In this document: one piece after another, positions 22,267 to 33,206 of the stretch | Numbering within the stretch: the stretch's first letter is position 1 | Layout of the letters: each line of letters opens with the position of its first letter | NCBI GenBank assembly: GCA_905182985.1 | Contig: CAJJDN010000017.1 | Coordinates: 505,775-569,774, forward strand | Reading direction: 5' to 3' | DNA: 64,000 bases | Source of the DNA: Paramecium sonneborni | Lineage: Eukaryota > Ciliophora > Oligohymenophorea > Peniculida > Parameciidae | Translations under genes and position numbers: made by a program | Notes under the pieces: model-generated | Seen by the model: the letters and a program-made list of their open reading frames with translations, nothing else | What the model was told of the DNA's origin: nothing | The model's database searches: none

Positions 22267-23607
22267 TCATCCAAACTAAAAATATTAATCATTTTACTAA
22301 TCTGTTTCATTTTGTTATTTTGTAGGACTTAATTCATGTCCAAATTTTATCTTACAAAATGAATATTATAACACTTTTGGTAATTAAACAGGATTGAGCG
22401 AATTCTAATTTGTTTATTGTTACTTTTAAGAACTCTAAGATTAATTCAATTATTTTTTTGATGATTGAGAATATTTTTCAATAAAAGATAAATTCTTTTA
22501 ACTCTCTATCTATTCCAGCTATTCAGTATGAAATTAATAAACATCTAAAAAACTATCATAATTATTTGAATTATCTCCTATTCTTTGAGGAGAAGGATTA
22601 GTTAATTAAATTTTCTTATCTGATTTTAAAATCTTAGAAGGTTTAAATGATGGATATTTAAAAGTTTGTTCATTCAAATAAATCTAATTATCCTTTATAA
22701 TATGCTTTATTTCTTTTTTCTTTTTTTGTAAAGTAACTTAATCAACTTTGTATTTTGGTAAGATTTAGAATATATCAAATTTTTCTGAGCTTATCAAAGC
22801 TTTTTCAGCGAAAATCTTAATTGAATTAAGGGAAGGTCTCAGTTCAGGATCATAACAGAGAAGTATTCTTAATAAATTATTTAAATTTAGACTATATTAT
22901 GGATGATATATGAATTTAATCCCTTTTGATATTTATTTATGTAAAACATTTATATTATTTGCTTTAAAAGGCTATTCCTTAAACATTAATTAGTAAACTA
23001 AAACTCCAAGCATCCAAATGTCAGATTTACAATCATAAATTTTTTATTTTACAAATTCTGGAGCCAATAAATATATATCTTAATAGTTTTCTTAATGAAG
23101 ATAATATAAAATATTCATATCACCCAATATAGTAGTCTTTTGAGAACAAAATAGATTTGATAAACTTATTTTGCCATGAGGATGTTTAGGATGAAATAAT
23201 TCAATCGCTGAACAAACCTAATAATTTTCAATTTAAAATACCTAAATTAGAATATTAAGAATTTCTTATTCATTCAAAGGACATTGATACTGGGTATCGA
23301 TAAATTAATTGATAACTCTATTAAATTATATATCAAAATACCCTAAATAAGTATTATCTGCATCATGAGAGGCTTCGTAAAATTTAACTAAATGAGGATT
23401 ACAAGTCTTTGATAGTTTATTAATTAATTATATTAGAGAAGTTACTTTATCTCTATTAATTCCTTCTAAACTATATAATCTCAAGATGTAAGGCTTATTA
23501 ACTCTTTTAAGGATTATTGTTTTTTTATATTTATTATGCCTAAGCACTTCAACCATTGTAAATTATGGATATAGATTTTCAATATTTTTCTTTAATGATT
23601 TCATCAT
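22267..23607 (-). CDS. protein pseudokinase with Ser/Gln-rich tail
   Basis: About 438 residues after a 24-nt intron (23218-23241). The kinase fold is recognisable: TMVEVLRHNKYKKTIILKRV in the N-lobe, HPHGKISLSNLFCSQKTTIL in place of the HRD catalytic loop, GDMNILYYL in place of DFG, then LLAPEFVKQKIYDCKSDIWM-LGVLVYQLMFKEQPF and LLRILLCYDPELRPSLN. The catalytic Asp of HRD is replaced (HGK), DFG is replaced by DMN, and no glycine-rich loop is evident, so phosphotransfer is unlikely. The tail of about 150 residues is Lys/Ser/Gln-rich. Such proteins usually act as scaffolds or allosteric partners. Paramecium has a very large kinome in which this type fits. Confidence 0.82.
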
Positions 23608-23950
23608 TCTGTTGTGATTATAATTTTATTTATTATTATCAAAGTTTTAGAATTCTTCAGTACATTTGCTGAGATATTTCAAATTTTAATAAAAAAATAC
23701 ATACCATAAATAAAATTTTAGGTAAGTTTCTCACTTTTCTGTTAAACTTTTGTAAAAGTGAAATAAAGAAGAGAATAAAAATAAAAAATAGGATTTTTAT
23801 TAATGTCACAATTTAAATAGTTCGAAGGGATAAATTGTTCTTTTAGATTACAAAATTAAAATTAATAGCAAATTGAATAATCTTGAATTTTGAATTTATA
23901 ATTGCCTAATATTAATAAATAAATTTTTTATGATTGTTATATTAATTTTA

Positions 23951-25257
23951 ATGTAAATAATTACTGGTGATGAAACAGGATTATTGAAATTAATAGATTT
24001 AGATAAAAAAGAAGTGATAAAGAAATATGGAGAATAAGGAAAGTAATTTAAAGTTATCTAAATCCTTACATTTAAAATATAAGACATTTGCTTTTTCTTA
24101 ATTTTAAGGGAGGAAAGTTTAGTATTATTGGACAATGAATTAAATGAAATTGCTTAAATTAATATTGATTCATCACCATTAAAATGCTTTTGTGATTCAA
24201 ATCATAATATCTATATAATTTATGCAAATAGATAAATAAATCATGTTTAATATGATTAAGATCAAAACATGTTTCTTGAATAAAAAACATTAAACTCTAA
24301 TGATTTTTTACCCCTAAATAATTGTAAAGATAAATATGTAACATCTGCTTCTATCTCAAATGATTAAACATAATTATTGATAACATATTGTGGAGCTCCA
24401 CCATCTATTTTTAATTTAAAATAGAAAAAATTATAATGGTAATCAAGAAATGTTAAAAATGATGAATTAGATCTTTAAGTTAAAATGCATGATTATGATG
24501 GATTATTCTTAGATGATTATTCTGTAGGAGTCATTACAATACATTAAACTCTTAGAATTTATAATATTCTCTAAGAAAAATCATAACCTATTTTCGAGCA
24601 TTCCTTAAAACATTCTAAGACCAAAGTGAAAATAATAAAAACTTACAACTAAAAATATTATATGATAAATGAAAGAGGAGAAATTTTAATTTATTAAAAA
24701 GACTTTAAATTTGAAAGAATGATTAAAGGCACTTTTGGAGCTGTTAGAGATGTTACATTTAATAAAGATTATATATACACTGTTAGCATAGATCGCTTTT
24801 TAAGGTTTTTATTTTTGATTATTTTAGGGTTTATCATATAGAAAATGTAAGAATTCCCCTTTCCATTAATTTATCTCAAAGATTAACAGCTATCAATTTC
24901 TATTGTTCAGAGTATAAAGATATTGAAATTGAAAAAAAGGAGGATAAAATTTGGACAATTTAAAATGGAAGAGAAGCAAAAGCTAGATTTGCTGGAATGA
25001 GAAGACATACTATTAAATTGCCATATTTAGAGAAAATGTTCGAGAATCATAAATAAAATAAAATAAGAAAAGAACAATAAAAATTGAAACAAGAATAATT
25101 AATAGATGTTAAATAAGAATATGATGAATTAGATTAACAATCTAAATTTAAAAGTATTGAGAATAAAAAAATAAAAAAATAAAAATTAAAATAAAAGATT
25201 CTTGGTTTAAAGAAATCAAAGTTACTTATAAATAAACCAAATAGAAAAATAAAGTGA
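23951..25257 (+). CDS. WD-repeat protein, WDR74/Nsa1-like
   Basis: Starts MQIITGDETGLLKLIDLDKK and runs through seven-blade-like repeats, ending in a long Lys-rich tail. The strongest family cue is the segment IKGTFGAVRDVTFNKDYIYT then VSIDRFLRVYHIEN, which matches the GSVRSI..C.GLDRFLRIH region of WDR74/Nsa1. One clear intron, 24805-24827 (23 nt), splits LR|VYH; another may lie near 24052. Nsa1/WDR74 works with the AAA ATPase Nvl/Rix7 in pre-60S ribosome assembly. Its basic C-terminus (IKKQKLKQKILGLKKSKLL) fits a nucleolar protein. The WD fold is fairly sure; the exact orthology is inferred. Confidence 0.75.
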
Positions 25258-26050
25258 ATATTTTATTTTTTATGTTTAAATTGTTAATAATATATAAATT
25301 ATAATTAAATAAATCATAACTAAATCTATCAAAGATGAGATCTTAATTTCTTTTTAATTCTCGATTTAATCTGCTAATAATTATTAATCCAAAGATAATA
25401 TTTTATCATTAACAAAATATATTTTTCAAAATGCAATAATTTTTTAGACTGAATTATTAAATAAAAAGTAAAACTTTTATCAATAAAAAATATCTTTGGA
25501 TGATGAATACGATGAAAAAAAATTAGGTAAGATTAAAAAGAATATTAGATTTTTAAATTGATTGAATAATCAAAAATTTAACATTGATTTTAGTTTGCTA
25601 GAATAAACATTGTTGTAGAAGAAATACAAATAGAATTGAAAGGTAAATTTAAGTTCAAATAATTATTTTATATCCTTAAACGATTAAAATTTAAACTTTT
25701 AAGTAAAAAAAATTTATTTAAATGAAATATCTTAGCTTAAAAAATATTATTAGAAATTAATAAAAGCTTCACAGGAGAATAGATATTATTTAAATTATAT
25801 AAAAAATAATGTCTATTCTCTTGGTCTGGCATATATTTATCTATTATTAAAATTAATAATGAAATTATCAAAAAATTATACTTTTTAGAATTGAAAAGGA
25901 TATTTGATATTAGATTTATTGATTTAATATCAATCTTAAATATATATATATTAAGTTAATTCTATATAGTTCTTTAAAATATTTTATATTATAAAATATT
26001 ATAATATAAAAATATTAATTTAAATAATTGATGGATAATTTAATATATTT
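25258..26050. other. spacer with kinase-like coding remnants
   Basis: No intact gene. Plus-strand fragments in different frames look like protein: one near 25340-25510 ending SLDDEYDEKKLG, one near 25610 (VVEEIQIELKGKFKFKQLFY), and one near 25740-25890 with NRYYLNYIKNNVYSLGLAYI, which resembles the kinase segment DVYSLGL. They cannot be joined by plausible introns, so this may be an eroded kinase gene. Confidence 0.3.
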
Positions 26051-26058
26051 ATACTGAA

Positions 26059-26868
26059 TCAAAACATAACCATCATAATAAATCCAATAAAGGCTAAAAC
26101 ATAAGAATAGCTACTAGATCCTGAGCATTCTGTACAAGCAGATCCATTCCAATAATAATATCCAGATGTAGAAGAATAACAATTAGTTGATGATAAAGCA
26201 GTAACATCAACAGCATCAGTACAAGCTTAGCCTGACCAAGTACAAATATTAACACCTGAGAAATCATCCAAACTTACTGTTTTACAATTCGCAGTAGATG
26301 CCAAATCAGAACAAGTTTATGCAGCACATGTATTAGAAGAAGAAGTCCATTTACATGGTAAAAATTCACATATTTCTTAGACTGTTATTGTTGAACATTT
26401 TGAAACATCAATTGATGAACATTAATTATTTGTATAGTAACATTTAGATGTAGAGTTTGGTACTTTAAAGTTGCAATCTGTTGAACTTGTAAAAGTTGAA
26501 CATGTTATGGATCCTGTTTAACATGGAATGGTTCCATCAGAATTAGATGTTCCTGAAACACAAGTTGAGTCTTTTTAATTACATTAATCAGCAACAGTAA
26601 CACTATAATTTGAACAGGCTGTGAAAGCATCACATTTTGAAGTAGAATCAGTCCAAGCACAACCATTTACTAAATCACAGCTTGATTATGAGGTTAATGT
26701 TGTGCAATCACTTGTTTTAGCATTACAAGTGGAATCAGTTGTTGACCATGTGCAATCACTTGTACAATCTGCTTATTAAACCAATTCTGTGCACTCACAT
26801 TTGTTTGTGACACTCAAAGCTTATAATGAAATTGATATCAGAGCAATCAATAATATTTATCTATTCAT
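26059..26868 (-). CDS. cysteine-rich secreted surface protein, probably GPI-anchored
   Basis: 269 residues, no intron. It starts with a signal peptide (MNRQILLIALISISLQALSV) and ends in a small-residue stretch plus a hydrophobic tail (SYSYVLAFIGFIMMVMF), typical of a GPI signal. Between them Cys recurs every 8-15 residues in Thr/Ser-rich sequence, with repeated units of the type C-T-W-S-x-C and C-x-W-T-D-S (for example CTSDCTWSTTDSTCNAKTSD). This is the texture of Paramecium immobilization (surface) antigens but far shorter, so a small relative of that family. Codon use is like other such genes, with TGT/TGC plentiful. Its ligand or role is unknown. Confidence 0.85.
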
Positions 26869-26889
26869 TTATTATCTTATTTTTAGTAT

Positions 26890-27345
26890 TCAAAATTTTA
26901 TTTTTAAATTAGGATTTAAACCCCGACAGGTAAATCAATTTTTCTAAATTAAAATATTAAAATCAATTATTCAGTATTTTTTTTTTGAGGTTTATAAGCA
27001 ATTTCATTCAGATATTTTAAAATTTTTTTAATTAAAAATATTGTTATCGGCACACTACTATTCTCTACACTTTCAAAATACTAAACTTCATCATAAAAAG
27101 TTTATATTTTTAATTATAGTTAACATTAAGCAATCTAAATCATCTTTGTATACCATACAATCATTCAAATTTCATGTTTTTTCATTTTTTTAACACAATC
27201 TTTCTCATTATCAATATTGATTAGATGGCAACTATAGTTCAAATATCCTGTTTCTTGTTTCATACAACTTTTTGAATCATTTGCTATTTATAGTACCAAG
27301 TTACTTTATAGACTATTCTATATTTTATTGCAGTATATAAAAATT
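26890..27345 (-). CDS. possible small gene, exons unclear
   Basis: Minus-strand fragments read well as protein: KSCMKQETGYLNYSCHLINI then DNEKDCVKKMKKHE near 27180-27270, NDCMVYKDDLDCLMLT near 27120-27165, and a longer one FYDEVQYFESVENSSVPITI near 26940-27090. They lie in different frames, so one or two introns must join them, but I could not fix the splice sites or the start. The Cys spacing recalls a CHCH-type mitochondrial protein without matching a strict twin CX9C. It may be a pseudogene. Confidence 0.3.
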
Positions 27346-28029
27346 ATATATACTAAAAATTAATTTTATAGAATGTTCAATAAATTCTCTTTTTCACTAA
27401 ACTATCAAATTTAATGTAAACTTTCATGTATATTAGGCCTCCTTCTTTTTCTCTTTATAATACTAACCGAATTACATTTAACAATTTAGAAAATTTCAAA
27501 GTTTAGTAATAATAAGAAATATAGAAAGAATAGAATAAAGATTGAATAATTAAATATTTAAGAAGTACCTAATTTTTCAATGATGAAAAACTCTTAAGGT
27601 CAAGTAGAATTTATTGAAACAATATAATGAAATGGTAAATTAATATAAGAAATCATAATAGATAGTTTGATTCTCAATTATACTTCCATCAAATTCAAAG
27701 AAATATTATGTTAATAATTCAAACAATTTCCTTGAGAATCAAAAAAAAATATATAAGTATTTAAAATTTGATAAACACCTAATTATTCATCAAAGGGTTT
27801 TAATTATATATTAAAAAATGAATTATTTGAAGAAATTAAATTCTTGATTATTAAATAAATTTCTTATAATAACTAGTGCAAATTTAATTAGTTGAAATTT
27901 AATCTTATTCATGGTAATAACCCATAGATCTGTTATTTTTAAGAGAGTGTTTGATTTTGTATTTATTTTTCTAAATAAGAATACTTACATGAATTTTATT
28001 AATATTGTCAAAATGCATTTAACCTAGAG

Positions 28030-28590
28030 TATAAGAAATGCTCTAACTCTTAGGTTTAACTGATAAAAAATAATTAAATATTAAATTCTAGACACCTTTA
28101 TAATTCTTTAATTTCCAAATATTTGACAAATATTAAAAATTCTGGATAGTAATAATTTTATTTTAAGAAGTAAACTCATCAAATAAAATAAAAATTTTAA
28201 ATATATATTAATTGCTATTGATTGATTATTTCGAATAATTGCTAAACAGTGGGTCTATCATTAGGATTTCGACTGAACAATTAAGATTCGATTAGTATTA
28301 ATAATTAAATTTTTTATCTATCACATTTTTCAATAAAGTTTTTAATATAAAATCATTAGATTAAATCTTCTCATTTTAGATTATATTTAGCAACTGAAAT
28401 TTCAAATATACAAGCTTGTTCAGTCTTAGTGTAAACTCATTAATTATTTTCTGTGAATTCTTCTCCTTCATATTCTACAAAAACATTTAGATATGATATT
28501 TCATCTAATTTATGGTTTTCATTAACTGATTCATGTTTAATTAAGCTATCATTTAAATGATTAAGCTTTATATCCAACATATATAATATC
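28030..28590 (-). pseudogene. protein-kinase C-lobe relic
   Basis: On the minus strand, one frame reads YIKNFIEKCDRQKIQLLILI then ESQLFSRNPNDRPTVQQLFE, the last being the typical RNPxDRPT end of a kinase domain. Upstream in the same frame is MLDIKLNHLNDSLIKHESVN and KTEQACIFEISVAKYNLK. Three TGA codons interrupt this frame, and no HRD or DFG motif is found nearby. Downstream the frame ends at a TGA near 28190. I read it as a truncated kinase gene in decay. The surrounding 27480-28030 has further broken fragments. Confidence 0.4.
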
Positions 28591-28599
28591 TAACAATAT

Positions 28600-29345
28600 T
28601 TTTATAGTTAATTTCTTAAAGACCATTAATTTCTAAAAATTAGGAATGATCTGTAAAATTTTTTCATTTTAGATTTTGAAATAGATTTTTTTAGCTGCAA
28701 ATTTTTTTAAGAGCAATTATTTTTAACGTTTAAATATTCAGAATGTTTTCTACTTAAATTTATCCTTATCTCAATTTAGATATGTAATTTGATATTTGTT
28801 TATTTTCTTGATTGATGAATAAAACAAAATTTAGTCTGATATTAGTTTGTACTATACATTGAATATTAAAGAATAATTTACATAACGAAAATAGACTGGA
28901 GAGATATGCAGTAAATTATTAAAACAGTATTTCAATAAGAAAAATAAAACAATCTATAAATCATTTATAATCCTTTTAACAATCACATTTAAGATTTTAG
29001 ATCAAAAATATAAGAAAGTAGCAATATTAGGCATCATATCGTGCATCTAATTTAAAGAAATGTCATCAAAACATACCTAAAAAGAAATTATAATTAATAA
29101 AATGAAGAATTTTCAAATAAACAAATAGTTCTTTTTCTAAAATGAAGAATTTTTTTTAAGTAATTGAGAAAAATAAAATAAAGGTATAATAGCCAGAGAA
29201 GATAACTCACTCTAATTATATATTGTTATTCAAAAAGATTTGACTTTCTTTATTATAAAATATTCAAATAATTAAGATTTTTTTTGAAGAAATTTAATCT
29301 TAGAGTTCTAGAAAATATTTGATATGGAAATAAATTTATATAATT
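28600..29345. other. spacer, no gene seen
   Basis: AT-rich with stops in all frames. The only local feature is a 15-nt motif AAAATGAAGAATTTT occurring twice, near 29098 and 29140. Together with 27480-28600 it makes about 1.8 kb without an intact gene, the longest such stretch in the window. Confidence 0.5.
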
Positions 29346-29544
29346 TCACATATTATACATACTATGACTTATTTCTTTAATTTTTTTAACACCAGTTTTT
29401 CCAGTAGGATGAATTTCTCTTATTTACTCACATTACTAATACCTTTTGACCTATTTTAATAATATAATATAATACATCTTCAATGTTGCAAAAAACTTTT
29501 CCATCTTTATCTTTTTTAAATACTTAATCATAAGCTGGAGTCAT
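29346..29544 (-). CDS. small basic protein, unknown
   Basis: Two introns on the minus strand (25 nt, GTATTATATT..AAATAG; 24 nt, GTATTAGTAATG..AATAAG) give a frame of about 49 residues: MTPAYDQVFKKDKDGKVFCN, IEDVKREIHPTGKTGVKKIK, EISHSMYNM-TGA. The composition and intron placement look like a real gene. It may instead be the last exons of the Asn-rich ORF upstream, whose TGA overlaps this ATG (ATGA). No family was recognised. Confidence 0.45.
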
Positions 29545-29864
29545 TTAATTTTAATATTATTATTATATGGGTTAATTCTATTAAGGGTAAGGTTGAGTAT
29601 TAAGAGATTAAACATAGTTTTATTATTGAGGGTATTAAACTTGTTACCTTTAATCTTAATAATATTGGATTTGAGGATTTTATCCATATTATTAATATTA
29701 TTATTACTATTAATATTATTACTATTAATATTATTACTAGTCTTATTAGACTTAATATTGTTAATATTATCTCTATTCATCTGTTTAGTATTAAATATTA
29801 GTTTATTAATTTATTTTAATGCATTTGGTTCTGAAATTGTTTTAAGCATTTTTAATGTCTTCAT
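29541..29864 (-). CDS. Asn-rich low-complexity ORF
   Basis: 107 codons from ATG 29864 to TGA 29541-29543. It begins MKTLKMLKTISEPNALKQIN, then an Asn/Ser/Ile run encoded by a 15-nt repeat, then a Lys/Asn/Leu-rich end. Such Asn-rich ORFs arise easily in AT-rich repeats, and the opposite strand is equally open, so coding is uncertain. The stop overlaps the start of the next small gene by ATGA. Confidence 0.3.
29691..29738. repeat. 15-nt tandem repeat
   Basis: ATTAATATTATTACT is repeated exactly at 29709-29723 and 29724-29738, preceded by an 18-nt variant with an extra ATT. It encodes the Asn/Ser/Ile run of the minus-strand ORF. The repeat count may differ between strains. Confidence 0.85.
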
Positions 29865-30146
29865 TGTTATTTAAAAATAATTCAAATGGATCTTAATTGT
29901 TTTATTGGTAATAGTTTATTGGTTATTCTGCTTAATAAGAGTTTGTCTAAATTTAATTTGATTGATTGATTAATTGATTCATATATTTAAATAATTATTA
30001 AAAAATAAATAAATAAATTTTTGTTAAGAACCTCATAATAGTATGATTTAAAATATGAAAATTAATAGAATTATTCAAAAAAAGTTTATTAAAGATAGAA
30101 ATTACAAATATAATTGTAAAATAATGGAAAAATTATTGTTTATATT

Positions 30147-30832
30147 TCATTTGTTTGTGGAACTAGAATTTTGACTAGAGCCTTCTTTATAGTCTTTAGT
30201 TTTTTATTTGAGTGTTAAATAATCGGAAAGAATGGATTTCAACCATTTCCATGTTTATTTAAGTGATGGTTATTCTCTAAAAGAATTTTCAGGATGGCAA
30301 GTAATCACCATATGTAATAAAGATTCAACAAATTTATGTTCATGGGAATATTTAGATCTTCCTTAATATAATAGTACTTTATTTTTTGCAATTCTTCTGA
30401 TATATCTTAATTTTGTTAATTACTTGTAATTAAATCTTATTCTAATCTAAGAATGGACTTTTATAACTCAATATTAATTTTTTATTATTAACTATTATGC
30501 ATTATCTCATGATGTAATTTATTAGACAATTGATTTAATTCTTTATTTAATTCTTCTATACATTCAAAATCTTTATGTGAACTTTTTTATTATACTTCCA
30601 ATTAATTTTTAAGATCTTTAATTTAATTGAGAAGTATTTGTTCTACCTTTCTCAATTTAACTATAACATTATTCAAATTTTAAATATCTTCATCTAAATT
30701 ATTTGTTTTTTTTGGTATAGATCTACTACTCTTTTTTGTGAAAACAGAATCATTATTAAGAGATTTGTTAGCAGTATATGAATCTGTTGATATATTGCCT
30801 TCAGCTTCGCTCTCACGAATAGAATACAACAT
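30147..30832 (-). CDS. coiled-coil protein with small C-terminal domain
   Basis: About 220 residues: a Ser-rich N-terminus (MLYSIRESEAEGNISTDSYT), a coiled coil of some 110 residues (NNVIVKLRKVEQILLNQIKD and on, heptads of Leu/Ile with Gln/Lys/Asn), then after a 20-nt intron (GTACTATT..GGAAG, AAG acceptor) a compact segment SLLHMVITCHPENSFREQPS, LKQTWKWLKSILSDYLTLKQ, ending SSQNSSSTNK-TGA. The C-terminal block with three Trp/His-rich stretches looks like a folded binding domain. No named family was recognised. It is 65 nt upstream of the trichocyst matrix gene's stop on the same strand. Confidence 0.75.
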
Positions 30833-30897
30833 TGAAATTTTAACGAAATTTATTAATAAATATATAATGAATATTTTTAGGGCAATTATTTATTTTA

Positions 30898-32068
30898 TCA
30901 TTATCTAAATATACCTCCTTTTTTTAAGGCATTTTCAGCATCTTTAATGGCTAGTAATTCATTATCATATTATTAAATTAAGGTGTTATGTGATGCTGTT
31001 CTAAAAATAAATAATAATTCTATTATTAATACCTTTCAATCCATCTGTTTTATGTTGCATTGAGATTATCTTCAGCATCAGATAAATTAAGTCTTGCATC
31101 ATTAAGAATTGCATTAAGTGCTTTAATTTCACCATCTTTTGTTTCAATCTCAGATTATAACATTGGAATCAAAAAATCTCTTATTCCTGTTATTTTTTCT
31201 TAGATTTCTGATAAAATATCTTATTGTAATTTAGATTAAGAATCAAATTGATTTTATAAAGAAGTTTATCCATCTATTAATGATTGTCTTAATTAATTCA
31301 TATAGTTAATAACTTTGTTAAGGTTTTCTTAATCAACATAGCTATTCTATGCAATTTAACTGAGTGCTTTTACTAATGGTTAATAAAAAACTCTTTTAGA
31401 TGAAAGTTATTTCAAACTATTTTTAACTTTATAAATACTGAGTGTGCATCTTTGATGAAATTTCTTTAATGTTTTCGGCTTTTTATAATAAGGATGTTTC
31501 ATCTTTAACTTCATTTAATAATGCTATTGCTTAATCTAAAACTGTTATTGTATCTCCATATTCATTAAATTAACGAGTAAAAGTAGATTTATCTGAATTT
31601 ATTTATGCTTCTTTTGCATTCAATAATTTTGTAGCATCATATAGATCTTATTTTGCTTCTGTTAACATTTATTATAATCTAGATCTTTCATCACTTAAAT
31701 CTTTTACATCAACCTCTAATTAAGCAATCTGACCAAAATTTTAATACATAATCATACCTTATTCTTAAAGTCTGTAATTTAATTTTAATAGTATTGTACA
31801 TCTGATTAATATTGTTGGTATTCTTGTTCATAAAATGCATTCTCTTCATTCTTTCTAGTTTTAAAAGATTCTGCTAATTCATCCAAAGCAACAAACAATT
31901 ATTAGAAATTAAAATCTTTGGATGCTACTTCTGATAGTGATACAATAATTTATTAGAATGGATGTATTTAATCTCCAACATTTGACAATATTCCTTAGCT
32001 ACATATGAAGATAGTTTATACTTGGCTAATGTCAAATACAAAAGAGACAAGGCAATGAATGTTTTCAT
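30898..32068 (-). CDS. trichocyst matrix protein (TMP) precursor
   Basis: Secretory precursor of the crystalline content of trichocysts, the dart-like extrusomes of Paramecium. It has a signal peptide (MKTFIALSLLYLTLA), then a long Gln/Asn/Ser-rich coiled coil: FQQLFVALDELAESFKTRKN, QLEVDVKDLSDERSRLQQML, TKLLNAKEAQINSDKSTFTR, IKALNAILNDARLNLSDAED-NLNATQNRW. This LDxLxxSF-type helical pattern and about 360-residue size are those of TMP families. Introns include one after the signal peptide (23 nt), one near 31760 and one near 31025 (27 nt). In known TMPs the precursor is cut into two small acidic chains before crystal assembly; the cleavage sites here were not identified. Confidence 0.88.
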
Positions 32069-32135
32069 ATTTTAATTATAAATCCGTTTTTATGTGTAAT
32101 ATAAATTAAACTTGATAAAATAATTACTCATTTAA

Positions 32136-33157
32136 TCATATCGATTTCTCATTTCTTCCAAATATTATTTCTTAATCAATTGTCATTATCAAATTGATCT
32201 AGATTTATTTATTTATATACAATTTACCTTTTTAATATCAGTATAAAACATTCCAATAAAAAATGAATTCATTAAATATAGACTATAAGACAAAGTTGAA
32301 TAAATTTCACTAACCATATTTGCTATAAAATCTTCAGATGCACTTAAACCATCATTAATATTAGGTTCTCCTTAAGCCATAGGCATACCCATAAATAAAC
32401 TAATAAAGTTAACAGATACAACTAAAAATATTATAATAGATTTACAAGCAGTAAATAAAAAGGAAATCACAGTAAATAAAGCAGCCTTTATTTATTGACT
32501 TAATGAATATTTTTTTAATTTATCTAGAATTTTCTATGATTGTTAATTCTACTTATAACACATATAATAGCTAGTAAATAGGAAATTCATGACAAAGGAG
32601 AATGTTAATAAAATTCTATCTTCAGTATCTAGAGTAATAATAAAAATATTAATAGTATTTTAAGATACATAAAAAGTTGGTTTAATTCTTTTATTCTATT
32701 GGAAGCAATGCAAATGCTAAAAATGCCAAATGAGCTAAAATTCCACTGAGAAAGATCTAAAATGAAAAAGGTTTTGAAGGAGCATATTTTAGAGTAAATC
32801 TTTATTTTTTAGTAAACTATTGATTTGCTTAATAAATGAAATAATAAATAAGGATGCCCATTAAACTTATAAATGCATTTCCGATCTAAAAAAGAGAATT
32901 ATAAACTAATATACAGTAAATAATTAATTCTTTTGAAATGGTAACTCCAAGAACAGAGGAAAAGTTTAAGCTCTTGGATATTGAAATTGACTTAAAATAG
33001 CAGCCAAAAGAACGACGATTGATATTGATGCATACATAGGTGGCAAATAAGTAATTTGTTATTTCAAATTTGTTTATGTTTTTGCTATTGAATCTCTTTA
33101 ATTGAGACTAACAAATGATTATTGTTCTTCATCTCCTGAGATTTCATTCAATATCAT
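32136..33157 (-). CDS. multi-pass membrane protein, about six helices
   Basis: Cytosolic N-terminus (MILNEISGDEEQQSFVSLNQ), then hydrophobic segments: YASISIVVLLAAILSQF, NAFISLMGILIYYFIYQ, FSFQIFLSGILAHLAFLAFA-LLP, a fourth near 32590-32640, a fifth with ISFLFTACKSIIIFLVVSVN-FISLF, and a sixth near the C-terminus (SLYLMNSFFIGMFYTDIKK). At least two introns are needed (near 32890 and 32210). The pattern of a PxYAS lead, six spans and short loops recalls the Frag1/DRAM/Sfk1 family, but I could not confirm a signature. Function is unknown. Confidence 0.65.
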
Positions 33158-33206
33158 TGACACGTCAACCAAAACGATTAAATTATATAATTATTATATA
33201 GAAAAA

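Noticed and set aside
29593..29874. Leu-rich plus-strand ORF
   Set aside because: It is the complement of an AT-rich trinucleotide-like repeat, translates to almost only Leu/Ile, and has no support as a gene.
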